A stretch of DNA of 64,000 nucleotides, taken from contig JACQAP010000036.1 in assembly GCA_016194905.1 (NCBI GenBank), forward strand, positions 1 to 64,000, read 5' to 3'. This document shows positions 43,279 to 51,357 of this stretch, one piece after another. The position numbers and the translations under genes are program-made. Positions within the stretch are counted from its first letter, which is position 1; each line of letters begins with the position of its first letter. The notes beneath the pieces were generated by a model, which saw only the letters and a program-made list of their open reading frames with translations, made no database searches and was not told the origin of the DNA. This DNA is from Betaproteobacteria bacterium (GTDB taxonomy: Bacteria; Pseudomonadota; Gammaproteobacteria; Burkholderiales; JACQAP01).

Positions 43279-45855
43279 ATGAAAGCCAAGAGCAACCCGG
43301 ACTCCGTTCACCGGTCGTGCCTGGGACCGTCCGCTCCGGAAGACGGTATGGACACCGGGCCGGAAGGTCTCAGTTCTGCACAGGCACGCGTCCGGCTGAA
43401 ACGCTACGGTCCGAATACGTTCCGGGACACGGAGGCGCATTCGCTCACGGTGGAATTCCTCAAGCGCTTCGGCAATCCCCTGATCGTCATCCTGATTGCA
43501 GCGAGCCTGATTGCGGGGCTGACCGGGCAGCTCGCCAGCTTCGTGATCATCGTCGTCATGGTGGTGGCGAGCGTCACCCTGGATTTCACGCAGGAGTACC
43601 GGGCGCACCGCGCATCGGAGCGCCTGCGCAAGTCCGTGCAACTGCACGCCGCCGTGGTCCGCGGCGGAGTGGTTCACCGCATTAGGGTGAGCGGCGTCGT
43701 CCCCGGCGATCTTGTGCTCCTGGCTGCCGGCAGTCTGATACCGGCGGACGGAATGCTGGTCGAGGGGCGCGACCTGTTCGTGAACCAGTCCATCCTGACC
43801 GGTGAATCCTTTCCAGTGGAAAAGCGCGCGCGAAACCTCGCCGCCTCAGACGGGGAAAATATGCGCGACAGCAACGCCCTCTTCATGGGCAGTTCCTTGA
43901 TCAGCGGCACGGGAAGAATGCTTGTTTGCCGAACCGGTAGCAGTACGGCTCTGGGGAAGATCGCTCATTCTCTTGACGTCACGCCACCTCCGACCGCCTT
44001 CGAGATCGGCACGCGCCGGTTCGGCATGCTCATCATGCGGCTTACACTGATGATGGTGCTGTTCGTGCTGCTGGTGAACACGGCTTTGCACAGACCTCTG
44101 TTCGAATCCTTCCTGTTCGCGCTGGCGCTTGCCGTCGGTCTCACGCCGGAACTGCTGCCGATGGTGGTTTCAGTGACCCTGTCCAGGGGCGCGCTGAGCC
44201 TCGCGGGCAAGGGCGTGGTGGTCAAGCGCCTGGCCGCAGTACAGAACCTCGGCGCCATGGACGTGCTCTGCACGGACAAGACCGGCACGCTGACCGAAGC
44301 ACGGATTCATCTGGAGGGACACGTGAACTTCGCGGGCATGCAAAGCCCGAAGGTATTCGAGCTCGCTTATCTCAACAGCCATTTCGAAACCGGAATCAAA
44401 AGTCCGCTCGACGCCGCGATTCTGGAACGGCCCGCGCCGCCGATCGGCGCGTGGCGCAAGGTCGACGAAGTCCCCTTCGATTTCGAGCGCAGGCGGGTCT
44501 CGGTGCTGCTGGACGAAGGCGATGTGCGCGTTCTGATCGTGAAGGGCGCACCCGAGGAATTGTTGCGCCTGTGCTCGCATTATCGCGCGGACGAGTCCGG
44601 AGGCGTGCGCACATGTGATGGAGAGGTGCGGGTTCTGGCCCGCCGACAGCTCGCTGCGCTGGAGAACCAGGGCCAGCGGGTGCTCGGCGTGGCTTACCGG
44701 GAACTGCCGAAGTCGCATGAGCACGCCGCGGTGGGCGATGAGGCCGAACTCGTATTCGGCGGCTTCGCGGTGTTTCTCGATCCGCCGAAACCGAGCGCTG
44801 TGGCGGCGCTTTCTGCGCTGGCCGCGAGCGGCGTGCAGGTCAAGATTCTGACCGGCGACAGCGAACTGGTCACTGAGCATCTTTGCGCAACGCTCGGCAT
44901 CGCGGTTGTAGGAACCCTGACCGGCGCCGAGATCGAGCGCATAAACGACGATGGCCTCGCCGCACGCGCGGAACAGGCCAACCTTTTCTGCCGGGTTTCC
45001 CCGGCGCAGAAAAACCGCATCATTCTTGCCCTGAAGTCGCGACGGCACGTGGTAGGTTATCTCGGCGACGGGATCAACGACGCGCCGGCCCTGCATTCTG
45101 CGGACGTCGGCCTGTCGGTGGAGGGCGCGGCCGACGTGGCCAGGGAAGCGGCCGACATGATTCTCACCCGGCACGACCTACGCGTCCTGCACGACGGCGT
45201 GCTGGAAGGCCGCCGCACATTTGCCAACGTGCGCAAGTACATCATGATGGGCACCAGTTCGAACTTCGGAAACATGTTCAGCATGGCGGCCGCGTCGGTC
45301 TTTCTTCCTTTCCTGCCCATGCTGCCGGTGCAGATCCTGCTCAACAACATCCTATACGACATCTCGGAAGTGCCGATACCGCTGGACCGCGTGGATGAGG
45401 ATTCGATCTGCAGGCCCCAGGTCTGGGATATGCGGTTCATCCGCAACTTCATGCTGGTGATCGGTCTGGTCAGCTCGTTGTTCGACTTCCTCACGTTCTA
45501 CGTCCTGTTCGCGCTCATGCATGCCGGCGAGGCGTTGTTCCATACCGGCTGGTTCATCGAATCCCTGGTTAGCCAGGTACTGGTGATATTCGTCATCCGC
45601 ACACGCGGCAGTCCGTTCGCCAGCGCGCCCAGCCGCACGCTGACCGCGACCTCTCTCGCAGTCGTGATGCTCGCGTTCGCCTTTCCCTTCCTGCCGTGGG
45701 CGCGCGATTTCGGATTCGAAACGCCCGCGCCGTGGTTCTGTGTCGTCCTTGCCGTCCTGGTGGTGGTTTATCTGCTCGTCGTCGAAATGGTCAAGCGCCT
45801 GTTCTATCGCCGCATGAACGCCGCGCGCGATCCAGCGGCTGCGGTGCGGGCCTAG
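43279..45855 (+). CDS. MgtA/MgtB-type P-type ATPase
   Basis: 858 aa from ATG 43279, 54 bp after hemN. N-terminal cation-ATPase domain (LSSAQARVRLKRYGPNTF), transmembrane-4 motif AVGLTPELLPMVVSVTLSRGA, phosphorylated D333 in LCTDKTGTLTEA, and [30 protein letters not shown]. The segment LAAVQNLGAMDVLCTDKTGTLT is typical of P3B ATPases that import magnesium. No MgtC gene or magnesium riboswitch leader is seen. It may instead be adapted to energy stress, since a Usp gene follows. Confidence 0.88.
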   Translation: MKAKSNPDSVHRSCLGPSAPEDGMDTGPEGLSSAQARVRLKRYGPNTFRDTEAHSLTVEFLKRFGNPLIVILIAASLIAGLTGQLASFVIIVVMVVASVTLDFTQEYRAHRASERLRKSVQLHAAVVRGGVVHRIRVSGVVPGDLVLLAAGSLIPADGMLVEGRDLFVNQSILTGESFPVEKRARNLAASDGENMRDSNALFMGSSLISGTGRMLVCRTGSSTALGKIAHSLDVTPPPTAFEIGTRRFGMLIMRLTLMMVLFVLLVNTALHRPLFESFLFALALAVGLTPELLPMVVSVTLSRGALSLAGKGVVVKRLAAVQNLGAMDVLCTDKTGTLTEARIHLEGHVNFAGMQSPKVFELAYLNSHFETGIKSPLDAAILERPAPPIGAWRKVDEVPFDFERRRVSVLLDEGDVRVLIVKGAPEELLRLCSHYRADESGGVRTCDGEVRVLARRQLAALENQGQRVLGVAYRELPKSHEHAAVGDEAELVFGGFAVFLDPPKPSAVAALSALAASGVQVKILTGDSELVTEHLCATLGIAVVGTLTGAEIERINDDGLAARAEQANLFCRVSPAQKNRIILALKSRRHVVGYLGDGINDAPALHSADVGLSVEGAADVAREAADMILTRHDLRVLHDGVLEGRRTFANVRKYIMMGTSSNFGNMFSMAAASVFLPFLPMLPVQILLNNILYDISEVPIPLDRVDEDSICRPQVWDMRFIRNFMLVIGLVSSLFDFLTFYVLFALMHAGEALFHTGWFIESLVSQVLVIFVIRTRGSPFASAPSRTLTATSLAVVMLAFAFPFLPWARDFGFETPAPWFCVVLAVLVVVYLLVVEMVKRLFYRRMNAARDPAAAVRA

Positions 45856-45905
45856 AAACGCCAGCCCGCGTCTCAAGGCGCGTTCTGCAGCGCCTGCAAC
45901 AAAAG

Positions 45906-45919
45906 TTGACGTGGATCAA
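45906..45919 (+). promoter_or_regulatory. FNR/ANR-type box TTGACGTGGATCAA
   Basis: Centre 45912.5; TTTAAT (45942-45947) lies 32 bp away as a strong -10. It serves the Usp gene at 46016. Confidence 0.8.
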
Positions 45920-46015
45920 GCTGCGCTATCTCCGATCCCGATTTAATGGACCATGCAACGTGCGGCGCCGATTCGGATCGGGCGCACCGTGTTTGCTGTC
46001 GAAAAGGAGGTTGTG

Positions 46016-46483
46016 ATGAAGAGAATTTTGGTGCCCGTCAATGGTTCGGATGACTCGCTAGAAGCCGTGAAGGAGGCGATCCGTCAGGCTTATCCCCCGG
46101 GGCGTGCGGAGGTTCATCTGTTGAATATCCAGCCGCGGATCTTCCCGGAGGAGACGCTCGTTTACACGCCGGTGGAAAACATCGATACTTACTACTACGA
46201 GCGCAGTCACATGGCGCTTGCGCCGGCCGAAAAGCTGCTACGCGACGCCGGTCTTCCGTTCGTTTCGCATCACGCGGTCGGGCCCGTCGCCGAGACGATC
46301 CTCGAACAACAGCGCGAACTAGAATGCGATTCAATCGTCATGAGCACGCGGGACCGCGGTCGGGTCACCGGTGCGCCATTGTTCTCGGATTCTGCAAAAG
46401 TGCTGCATATGACCAAGGTTCCGGTCACGCTAGTCAAAAAAACCGTGGCGCCTGAATTCAGGGATCGTCTGAGTGCCGTCTAG
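46016..46483 (+). CDS. Universal stress protein
   Basis: 155 aa from ATG 46016, preceded by AAAGGAGG. Starts KRILVPVNGSDDSLEAVKEAI and ends SIVMSTRDRGRVTGAPLFSDSAKVLHMTKVPVTLVKK. The GS after the glycine motif is changed to FSDS, so ATP binding may be altered. It follows an FNR promoter with a clear -10. A remnant Usp gene lies 95 bp downstream, suggesting repeated Usp duplication here. Confidence 0.9.
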   Translation: MKRILVPVNGSDDSLEAVKEAIRQAYPPGRAEVHLLNIQPRIFPEETLVYTPVENIDTYYYERSHMALAPAEKLLRDAGLPFVSHHAVGPVAETILEQQRELECDSIVMSTRDRGRVTGAPLFSDSAKVLHMTKVPVTLVKKTVAPEFRDRLSAV

Positions 46484-46577
46484 ATCCGGCAAGCAGGCAG
46501 CAGTGGCGGATGGCGGTTCCAGGAAAAGGGGCCGGTTCCCGGCATCCGACCAGCCAGCCCAACGGGAAGGAAAAATC

Positions 46578-46700
46578 ATGTTCAAGCACATCAAGCACAT
46601 ACTTGTCGCCACCGACGGATACAAGCTAGGCATCGTGCTGGGGAGCGAGACGAACAAGGTTCTCACGCACAGCAAGCTGCCGGTACTGGTGGTTCGGTAA
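46578..46700 (+). pseudogene. Universal stress protein mini-gene with the middle deleted
   Basis: 40 aa from ATG 46578, preceded by GGGAAGGAAA. The first 14 residues (MFKHIKHILVATDG) are a normal Usp N-terminus. After three linking residues (YKL) they join directly to GIVLGSETNKVLTHSKLPVLVVR, the last strand and nucleotide-motif end of the same family. About 100 central residues are missing, in frame. It keeps start, ribosome site and stop, so a 40-residue peptide may still be made; it could equally be a dead relic. Confidence 0.8.
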
Positions 46701-46710
46701 GGGCACAGGT

Positions 46711-47037
46711 ATGGTCGCCATGCATACCTCGATGCAAGCAGTGGAGATGGAAATCAGCGGACTGGACTCCGGCTTGGCGTCAAGAGGCGTGCATAGCGCA
46801 CTGAACTGCATTCGCGGCGTCGCGCAAGTCAGGATGGTGCCGAACGAGCGCAACGTCACCGTCACATACGATGCCTTCAAAGCGTCCCCGCACCAGTTTG
46901 AAACGGCGGTGAGCGTCATGGGTTGCGAAGTCGAGCGCCTGGTCGTACGAACTGAGCATGCGTCGGCGGTAGGAAAAGTCCCGGACGCCGAAGCCTCCGC
47001 CGGGCCGAACAATCGATCCGAGTTACGCCAGTCGTAA
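46711..47037 (+). CDS. HMA-like ferredoxin-fold protein without metal cysteines
   Basis: 108 aa from ATG 46711 or 46720. Residues 10-85 resemble a heavy-metal-associated domain (MEISGLDSGLASRGVHSALNCIRGVAQVRMVPNERNVTVTYD) but the M-x-C-x-x-C loop is absent. The C-terminal 25 residues are polar and disordered. It stands 10 bp after the Usp mini-gene. It may be a diverged copper chaperone or a protein-interaction module. Confidence in coding is moderate. Confidence 0.6.
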   Translation: MVAMHTSMQAVEMEISGLDSGLASRGVHSALNCIRGVAQVRMVPNERNVTVTYDAFKASPHQFETAVSVMGCEVERLVVRTEHASAVGKVPDAEASAGPNNRSELRQS

Positions 47038-47116
47038 AGCGGCGCGCATCGTCGTACCGATCGGCGGCTGACCAGCATGCCGATCAGTATCCTGACCTTC
47101 AGGAGAGACAACCGAT

Positions 47117-48112
47117 ATGCAAGCGACGATGCGTGCGATGCAATTCGATGCGGCGAGCCGCCCTCTGGTGCTACGCACGCTGGATATCCCCGTTCCGGGC
47201 GATCATCAGGTCCTGATCAAGGTGTCCGCGTGCGGGGTGTGTCGGACAGACCTTCACGTCGTCGACGGCGATCTGCCCAATCCCAAACAGCACGTCGTTC
47301 CCGGCCATGAAGTCGTTGGCACCGTGGCGGCGCTTGGTCCACGTGTCACCACGTTGACCCTCGGTGAGCGGGTAGGCGTTCCCTGGTTAGGTTGGACATG
47401 CGGCGATTGCAGCCATTGTCGGAGCGGCCGCGAGAATCTGTGCGATCGCGCCCAATTTACCGGCTATACGCTTGACGGAGGCTTTGCCGAGTACACGCTT
47501 GCCGACGTCCGGTTTTGCTTCCGGCTGCCTGCCCTGTATTCGGATACGGAAGCCGCTCCGCTGCTGTGTGCGGGGCTCATCGGCTACAGAGCGTTGCAAG
47601 CGACTGGTACCGCCCGCCGGGTGGGAATTTACGGATTCGGTGCGGCCGCGCACATCATCACCCAGGTCGCGTGCCACGAGGGACGTGAAATCCTTGCGTT
47701 TACACGCGGGGGCGATGCCACGGCACAAGAGTTTGCCAGGAGCCTGGGGGCCGTATGGGCCGGATCCAGTGAAGAGCAACCGGCAGGTCTTCTCGATGCG
47801 GCAATTCTTTTTGCCCCGGTCGGCAACCTAGTTCCGAGGGCCTTGCAAGCCGTCGGCAAGGGCGGAATCGTCGTATGCGCGGGAATCCATATGAGCGATA
47901 TCCCGGCATTTCCCTATTCGCTGCTATGGGGCGAGCGCCGCATCGTTTCGGTCGCCAACCTGACCCGCGCCGACGGCGAGGCGTTTCTGGCGATTGCGCC
48001 GACCGTGCCGGTACGCACCACGGCGGTACCGTATCCGCTGGCGGAGGCGAATAGCGCACTGAATTCGTTGCGCGCCGGAACGCTGACCGGCGCCGCCGTC
48101 CTCACCACGTGA
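47117..48112 (+). CDS. Zinc-dependent alcohol dehydrogenase
   Basis: 331 aa from ATG 47117, preceded by AGGAGAG. Catalytic zinc ligands appear as C42 (CGVCRTD), H64-E65 (GHEVVG); structural zinc cysteines are C95, C98, C101 and C109 (CGDCSHCRSGRENLC). The nucleotide-binding loop is VGIYGFGAAAHI. It belongs to the medium-chain AdhA/AdhP type that reduces acetaldehyde with NADH or oxidises alcohols. With acetyl-phosphate made by the phosphoketolase operon, it could balance redox in fermentation, though this is inference. No FNR box lies directly upstream. Confidence 0.9.
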   Translation: MQATMRAMQFDAASRPLVLRTLDIPVPGDHQVLIKVSACGVCRTDLHVVDGDLPNPKQHVVPGHEVVGTVAALGPRVTTLTLGERVGVPWLGWTCGDCSHCRSGRENLCDRAQFTGYTLDGGFAEYTLADVRFCFRLPALYSDTEAAPLLCAGLIGYRALQATGTARRVGIYGFGAAAHIITQVACHEGREILAFTRGGDATAQEFARSLGAVWAGSSEEQPAGLLDAAILFAPVGNLVPRALQAVGKGGIVVCAGIHMSDIPAFPYSLLWGERRIVSVANLTRADGEAFLAIAPTVPVRTTAVPYPLAEANSALNSLRAGTLTGAAVLTT

Positions 48113-48197
48113 TGACGGAATCACATTGGCGGCATCGACATCGGCACGAGCCTGATGATGTCCATTGGCGCATCTGCCTCGCGCGCGAAGCGTTGAG

Positions 48198-48211
48198 ATT
48201 TGACTTGGCGC
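48198..48211 (+). promoter_or_regulatory. Degenerate FNR-like site TTGACTTGGCGCAA
   Basis: One half-site is good (TTGAC), the other deviates (CGCAA). It is placed right for a start near 48246. It is listed only because its position before the APH/AAA gene fits the rest of the regulon. Confidence 0.2.
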
Positions 48212-48235
48212 AAATTCGGCCGCTGAGGCGGGCGG

Positions 48236-49879
48236 ATGATGATGCTTATGACAATCCTGTTCGACTCTCGACAGGGCGCGGTTGATCAGGGCTCTGAGGC
48301 CCAGAGGAGGTTGGTTCAGGCGCTGCGCGATCCCGCCTGCTATCCGCACCGCGTCGGGAGCATATCGATCATCGAGACCCACATCTCGTTCGTCGTCCTG
48401 ACCAGGACCTTCGCCTACAAGATCAAGAAGTCGGTTGACCTCGGGTTTCTTGATTTTACGACTCTGGAAAAGAGACGGTTCTTCTGCCGGGAAGAGCTCA
48501 GGCTCAACGCGCGGCTCGCACCACGGATCTACCTCGATGTCGTGCCCATCGGTGGAACGCGCGAAGCTCCCAGAGTGGGCGACGACGCGCGGGCCATCGA
48601 GTATGCGGTCAAGATGCTCGAGTTCCCGCAGGAGGCACTGGCCGACAGGGTGCTTGCCCGGGGCGAGTTGACGTCGCGCCACATGGACTTGCTGGCCGTA
48701 CTGGTGGCGCAGTTTCACGCCTGCTCGCACCGCTCCCGGGAGGGCGATGGTTATGGGACGCCGGAGGCGATACTGTCCTCCGTCGCGCAGAACTTCAGCC
48801 AGATCCGTGCTGTTCCGGACCACACGGTACATCTGCAGGCTCTGGACGACATCGAAACCTGGACGCGGCAGCAGCATGTGCACCTGCGCCAGGTATTTGC
48901 AGATCGCAAACGCGAAGGCCGGGTGCGCGAATGCCATGGCGATCTTCATTTGGGAAACATCGTGTTCCTGGACGGTGAGCCGCGGGCCTTCGATTGCATC
49001 GAGTTCAACCCGGACTTGCGCTGGATCGACGTGATGAATGAAGTCGCATTCCTGGTCATGGACCTCCACGCGGCCAATCGACCGGACCTCGCCAGGCGAT
49101 TTCTGAACACTTATCTCGAATTCTCCGGCGACTATGGCGGTTTGCGCGTGCTGCCCTATTATTTCGCGTACCGGGCGATGGTGCGGGGGAAGATCGGTCT
49201 CATACGTGCCCGCCAGCTTGAGCCAGGGAGTGAAGGCGCTGGACCCCTGCAGGAAAGCTGCTGTCGCCATCTTGAACTCGCAAGGAGCTGCGCACGCCCG
49301 GGTCCTGGTTTCATCGCGATTACGCACGGCTTTTCAGGGAGCGGCAAGACCACGCTGTCCCAATCTCTCGTTGAACTGACCGGCGCGATCCGGATCCGAT
49401 CTGACATCGAAAGAAAGCGCATGCACGGCAGGTCGTTGACGGACCGGCCGACGTCAGCCGTTGCGAGCAGCCTTTACTCCGCCGACGTCACCGATACGAC
49501 CTACCAGCGGCTGCTGGAACTGGCGGGAACCATCCTCGAATCCGGACATGGCGTGATCGTCGACGCCACCTTCCTCAAGCGCCGGCATCGGGATATGTTC
49601 CGTGCCTTGGCGGCAAATGCGCGCGTCCCGTTCTCAATCGTGGATTTCACCGTCGGCGAACAGATTCTGCGCGAGCGCATCGCCGCTCGACTGCAACTGG
49701 GTCAGGATGCATCGGATGCGGACCTGGCCGTGCTCGAACATCAACTCGCGACGCACGAGCCGCTGCAAGCCGGGGAGCTTGCGTTCGTGTTCGCTTACGA
49801 CGCCTCCCGACCTGCCGATGATGCGCGGCGTCCGCAGACCTGGACTCCATTGTTGCAGCGCCTGTCGCTCCCTCATTGA
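48236..49879 (+). CDS. Bifunctional APH-like / AAA ATP-binding protein
   Basis: 547 aa (547 from the first ATG 48236; the ATG at 48248 is equally possible). The first 330 residues resemble an aminoglycoside-phosphotransferase fold (HISFVVLTRTFAYKIKKSVDLGFLDF, ECHGDLHLGNIVFLDGEPRAFDCIEFN). The C-terminal part is an AAA_33-type P-loop NTPase with GFSGSGKTT at about 364-372. The Brenner-like motif HGDLHLGN plus DCIEF suggests kinase activity, but aminoglycoside resistance should not be assumed. The same two-domain architecture is seen in Rv2004c of the DosR regulon. Confidence 0.85.
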   Translation: MMMLMTILFDSRQGAVDQGSEAQRRLVQALRDPACYPHRVGSISIIETHISFVVLTRTFAYKIKKSVDLGFLDFTTLEKRRFFCREELRLNARLAPRIYLDVVPIGGTREAPRVGDDARAIEYAVKMLEFPQEALADRVLARGELTSRHMDLLAVLVAQFHACSHRSREGDGYGTPEAILSSVAQNFSQIRAVPDHTVHLQALDDIETWTRQQHVHLRQVFADRKREGRVRECHGDLHLGNIVFLDGEPRAFDCIEFNPDLRWIDVMNEVAFLVMDLHAANRPDLARRFLNTYLEFSGDYGGLRVLPYYFAYRAMVRGKIGLIRARQLEPGSEGAGPLQESCCRHLELARSCARPGPGFIAITHGFSGSGKTTLSQSLVELTGAIRIRSDIERKRMHGRSLTDRPTSAVASSLYSADVTDTTYQRLLELAGTILESGHGVIVDATFLKRRHRDMFRALAANARVPFSIVDFTVGEQILRERIAARLQLGQDASDADLAVLEHQLATHEPLQAGELAFVFAYDASRPADDARRPQTWTPLLQRLSLPH

Positions 49880-49911
49880 CTGATTCCGACGCTCAGCGAC
49901 CCTGGCGCCGC

Positions 49912-49925
49912 TTGATCTGCGTCAA
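49912..49925 (+). promoter_or_regulatory. FNR/ANR-type box TTGATCTGCGTCAA
   Basis: Centre 49918.5; predicted start near 49960, with GAATAC (49949-49954) as -10. This favours translation start at 49982 of the CBS gene over the earlier ATG at 49937. Confidence 0.75.
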
Positions 49926-49981
49926 GGCGGGACCGCATGCATGAAGCAGAATACGATCGTTATCAATCGGTGGAGATGGTC

Positions 49982-50440
49982 ATGCCAATCGGTGAAATCT
50001 ACAGTCGGAATGTCGCTTGCGCGAGGCGGGACGCCACGGTGAAAGCGGCAGCGCAGTTAATGCGCGAGTATCACGTGGGCAGCGTGGTGGTGGTTGAGGA
50101 AATGGTCGGAAAACGCATTCCGACCGGAATCGTCACCGATCGCGACATTGCCGTCGCGGTGGTGGCGCTGGGCCTCGATCCCGAAGTCATCTAGATAGGG
50201 GATATCACGGCCGGTGACCTGGTTACCGTACGGGAGGACTGGGAAATCGCGGAGGTCGTGGAGTTGATGCAAATCCGCAGCTTGAGACGCATAGTGGTCA
50301 CGGATGCTGGCGGATATCTCTTCGGCATCGTCGCGGCCGATGACGTGCTGTCCCTGCTGGCCGAGGAGATGACCGAACTGGCGTCCATGGTCGGCGGGGA
50401 ACGCAAACGCGAGGCCGCATTGCGCAAAGTTCTCGTCTGA
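49982..50440 (+). pseudogene. CBS-domain pair protein split by an in-frame amber codon
   Basis: Start ATG 49982 follows GGTGGAG. CBS 1 has ARRDATVKAAAQLMREYHVGSVVVV and TGIVTDRDIAVAVV. TAG at 50192-50194 interrupts it after DPEVI. The same frame continues without shift through GDITAGDLVTVREDWEIAEVVELM, RRIVVTDAGGYLFGIVAADDVLSLL to TGA 50438-50440, which is CBS 2. Without the TAG, the product is a normal two-CBS protein of about 152 aa. Such proteins bind adenine nucleotides. The second half could be translated from ATG 50258 as a fragment. A sequencing error is also possible. Confidence 0.8.
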
Positions 50441-50452
50441 GCCGGGATCAAG

Positions 50453-50824
50453 ATGCAGACACCCGTGCAGATCATATTTCATGAAGTGGCCCATTCACCG
50501 GCGCTCGAGAGCCTGATCCGCGAAAAGGCGGGAAAACTCGGTACCATTTTTCCGAGGCTGATCCGCTGCCACGTCAGCATCGAGCAACCGCATCGTCACC
50601 AGCAGCAGGGCAGGCTCTTCAACGTGCGCATCGCATTGCAGGTGCCGGGCGACGAACTGGTCATTAACCGCGGCGAGCACGAGGATGTCTACGTAGCATT
50701 GCGCGATGCGTTCGATGCGGCGCGCCGACAGATCGAGGAGCACGCGCAGAAGATGCGCCGCGAAGTGAAGCATCACGCCAACGGGCAGCCGGCGTCGAGC
50801 AAACAGGCAGGAGAACAGCAATGA
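50453..50824 (+). CDS. Ribosome hibernation/HPF-RaiA family factor
   Basis: 123 aa from ATG 50453, 12 bp after the CBS frame. The S30AE fold is seen in VQIIFHEVAHSPALESLIREKAGKL, RCHVSIEQPHRHQQQGRLFNVRIALQVPGDELVINR and EDVYVALRDAFDAARRQIEEHAQKM. Family members bind the 30S decoding centre and silence or dimerise ribosomes in quiescent cells. The Lys/Gln-rich tail is short, so it is of the short HPF/YfiA type. It overlaps the following gene by 4 bp and probably belongs to the FNR-controlled CBS operon. Confidence 0.9.
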   Translation: MQTPVQIIFHEVAHSPALESLIREKAGKLGTIFPRLIRCHVSIEQPHRHQQQGRLFNVRIALQVPGDELVINRGEHEDVYVALRDAFDAARRQIEEHAQKMRREVKHHANGQPASSKQAGEQQ

Positions 50825-51318
50825 AGGGGCGCGAACCGCGGGCCCACGACAAATCCCGTCGCGACCGACAGATCGAAGAGGTCGCGCATGATCCGTATCA
50901 TGCACGCAGCAAACCGGCCGAGCCGGCCTACTGTCCGCAATGCGGCGTGATCTATCACAAGGGACGCTGGCAACGGGCCGCCCGCCCGGAGAAGGCCAAC
51001 GAGCATTTGTGCCCGGCATGCCACCGGATCAACGACCGGAATCCTGCGGGTTACGTCACGCTGGCCGGTCCGTACGTGGACGCGCATGGCGAAGACATAC
51101 TGCGGCTGATCCGGAACGAGGAAGCTCGCGAGGCGCAAGGCCATCCCCTCCAGCGCATCATGGGCATCGAGAACAAGGAAGGCGTAGTCACCGTTACCAC
51201 CACCGACGTGCATCTGGCGCGCCGAATCGGCGACGCGTTGCATCGCGCCTTCAACGGGGGACTCGTCATTAAATACAGCCCGGACGAATATCTGGTCCGG
51301 GTGAGCTGGACGCGCTAG
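50821..51318 (+). CDS. BCAM0308-family zinc-ribbon protein (NMD3-like)
   Basis: 165 aa from ATG 50821, overlapping the hibernation factor stop (ATGA). A C-x2-C/C-x2-C zinc ribbon (C38, C41, C64, C67) sits in YCPQCGVIYHKGRWQRAARPEKANEHLCPACHR. The remainder (ENKEGVVTVTTTDVHLARRIGDALHRAFNG) is an alpha/beta domain. The pattern matches the BCAM0308 family and recalls the zinc ribbon of NMD3. Translational coupling to an HPF factor suggests a role at the ribosome, which is inference. Confidence 0.8.
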   Translation: MKGREPRAHDKSRRDRQIEEVAHDPYHARSKPAEPAYCPQCGVIYHKGRWQRAARPEKANEHLCPACHRINDRNPAGYVTLAGPYVDAHGEDILRLIRNEEAREAQGHPLQRIMGIENKEGVVTVTTTDVHLARRIGDALHRAFNGGLVIKYSPDEYLVRVSWTR

Positions 51319-51357
51319 CGCCATGCCCTGGACGCCAGACCCCTGCCCGGCGGCCAT

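Noticed and set aside
48198-48211. Counting TTGACTTGGCGCAA as a member of the FNR set
   Set aside because: Only one half-site is good; it is listed as a weak feature but was not included in the site count.
50192-50194. TAG read as pyrrolysine or another recoded codon
   Set aside because: No pyrrolysine genes or recoding elements are seen and the CBS family needs no special residue here; a nonsense mutation or error is simpler.
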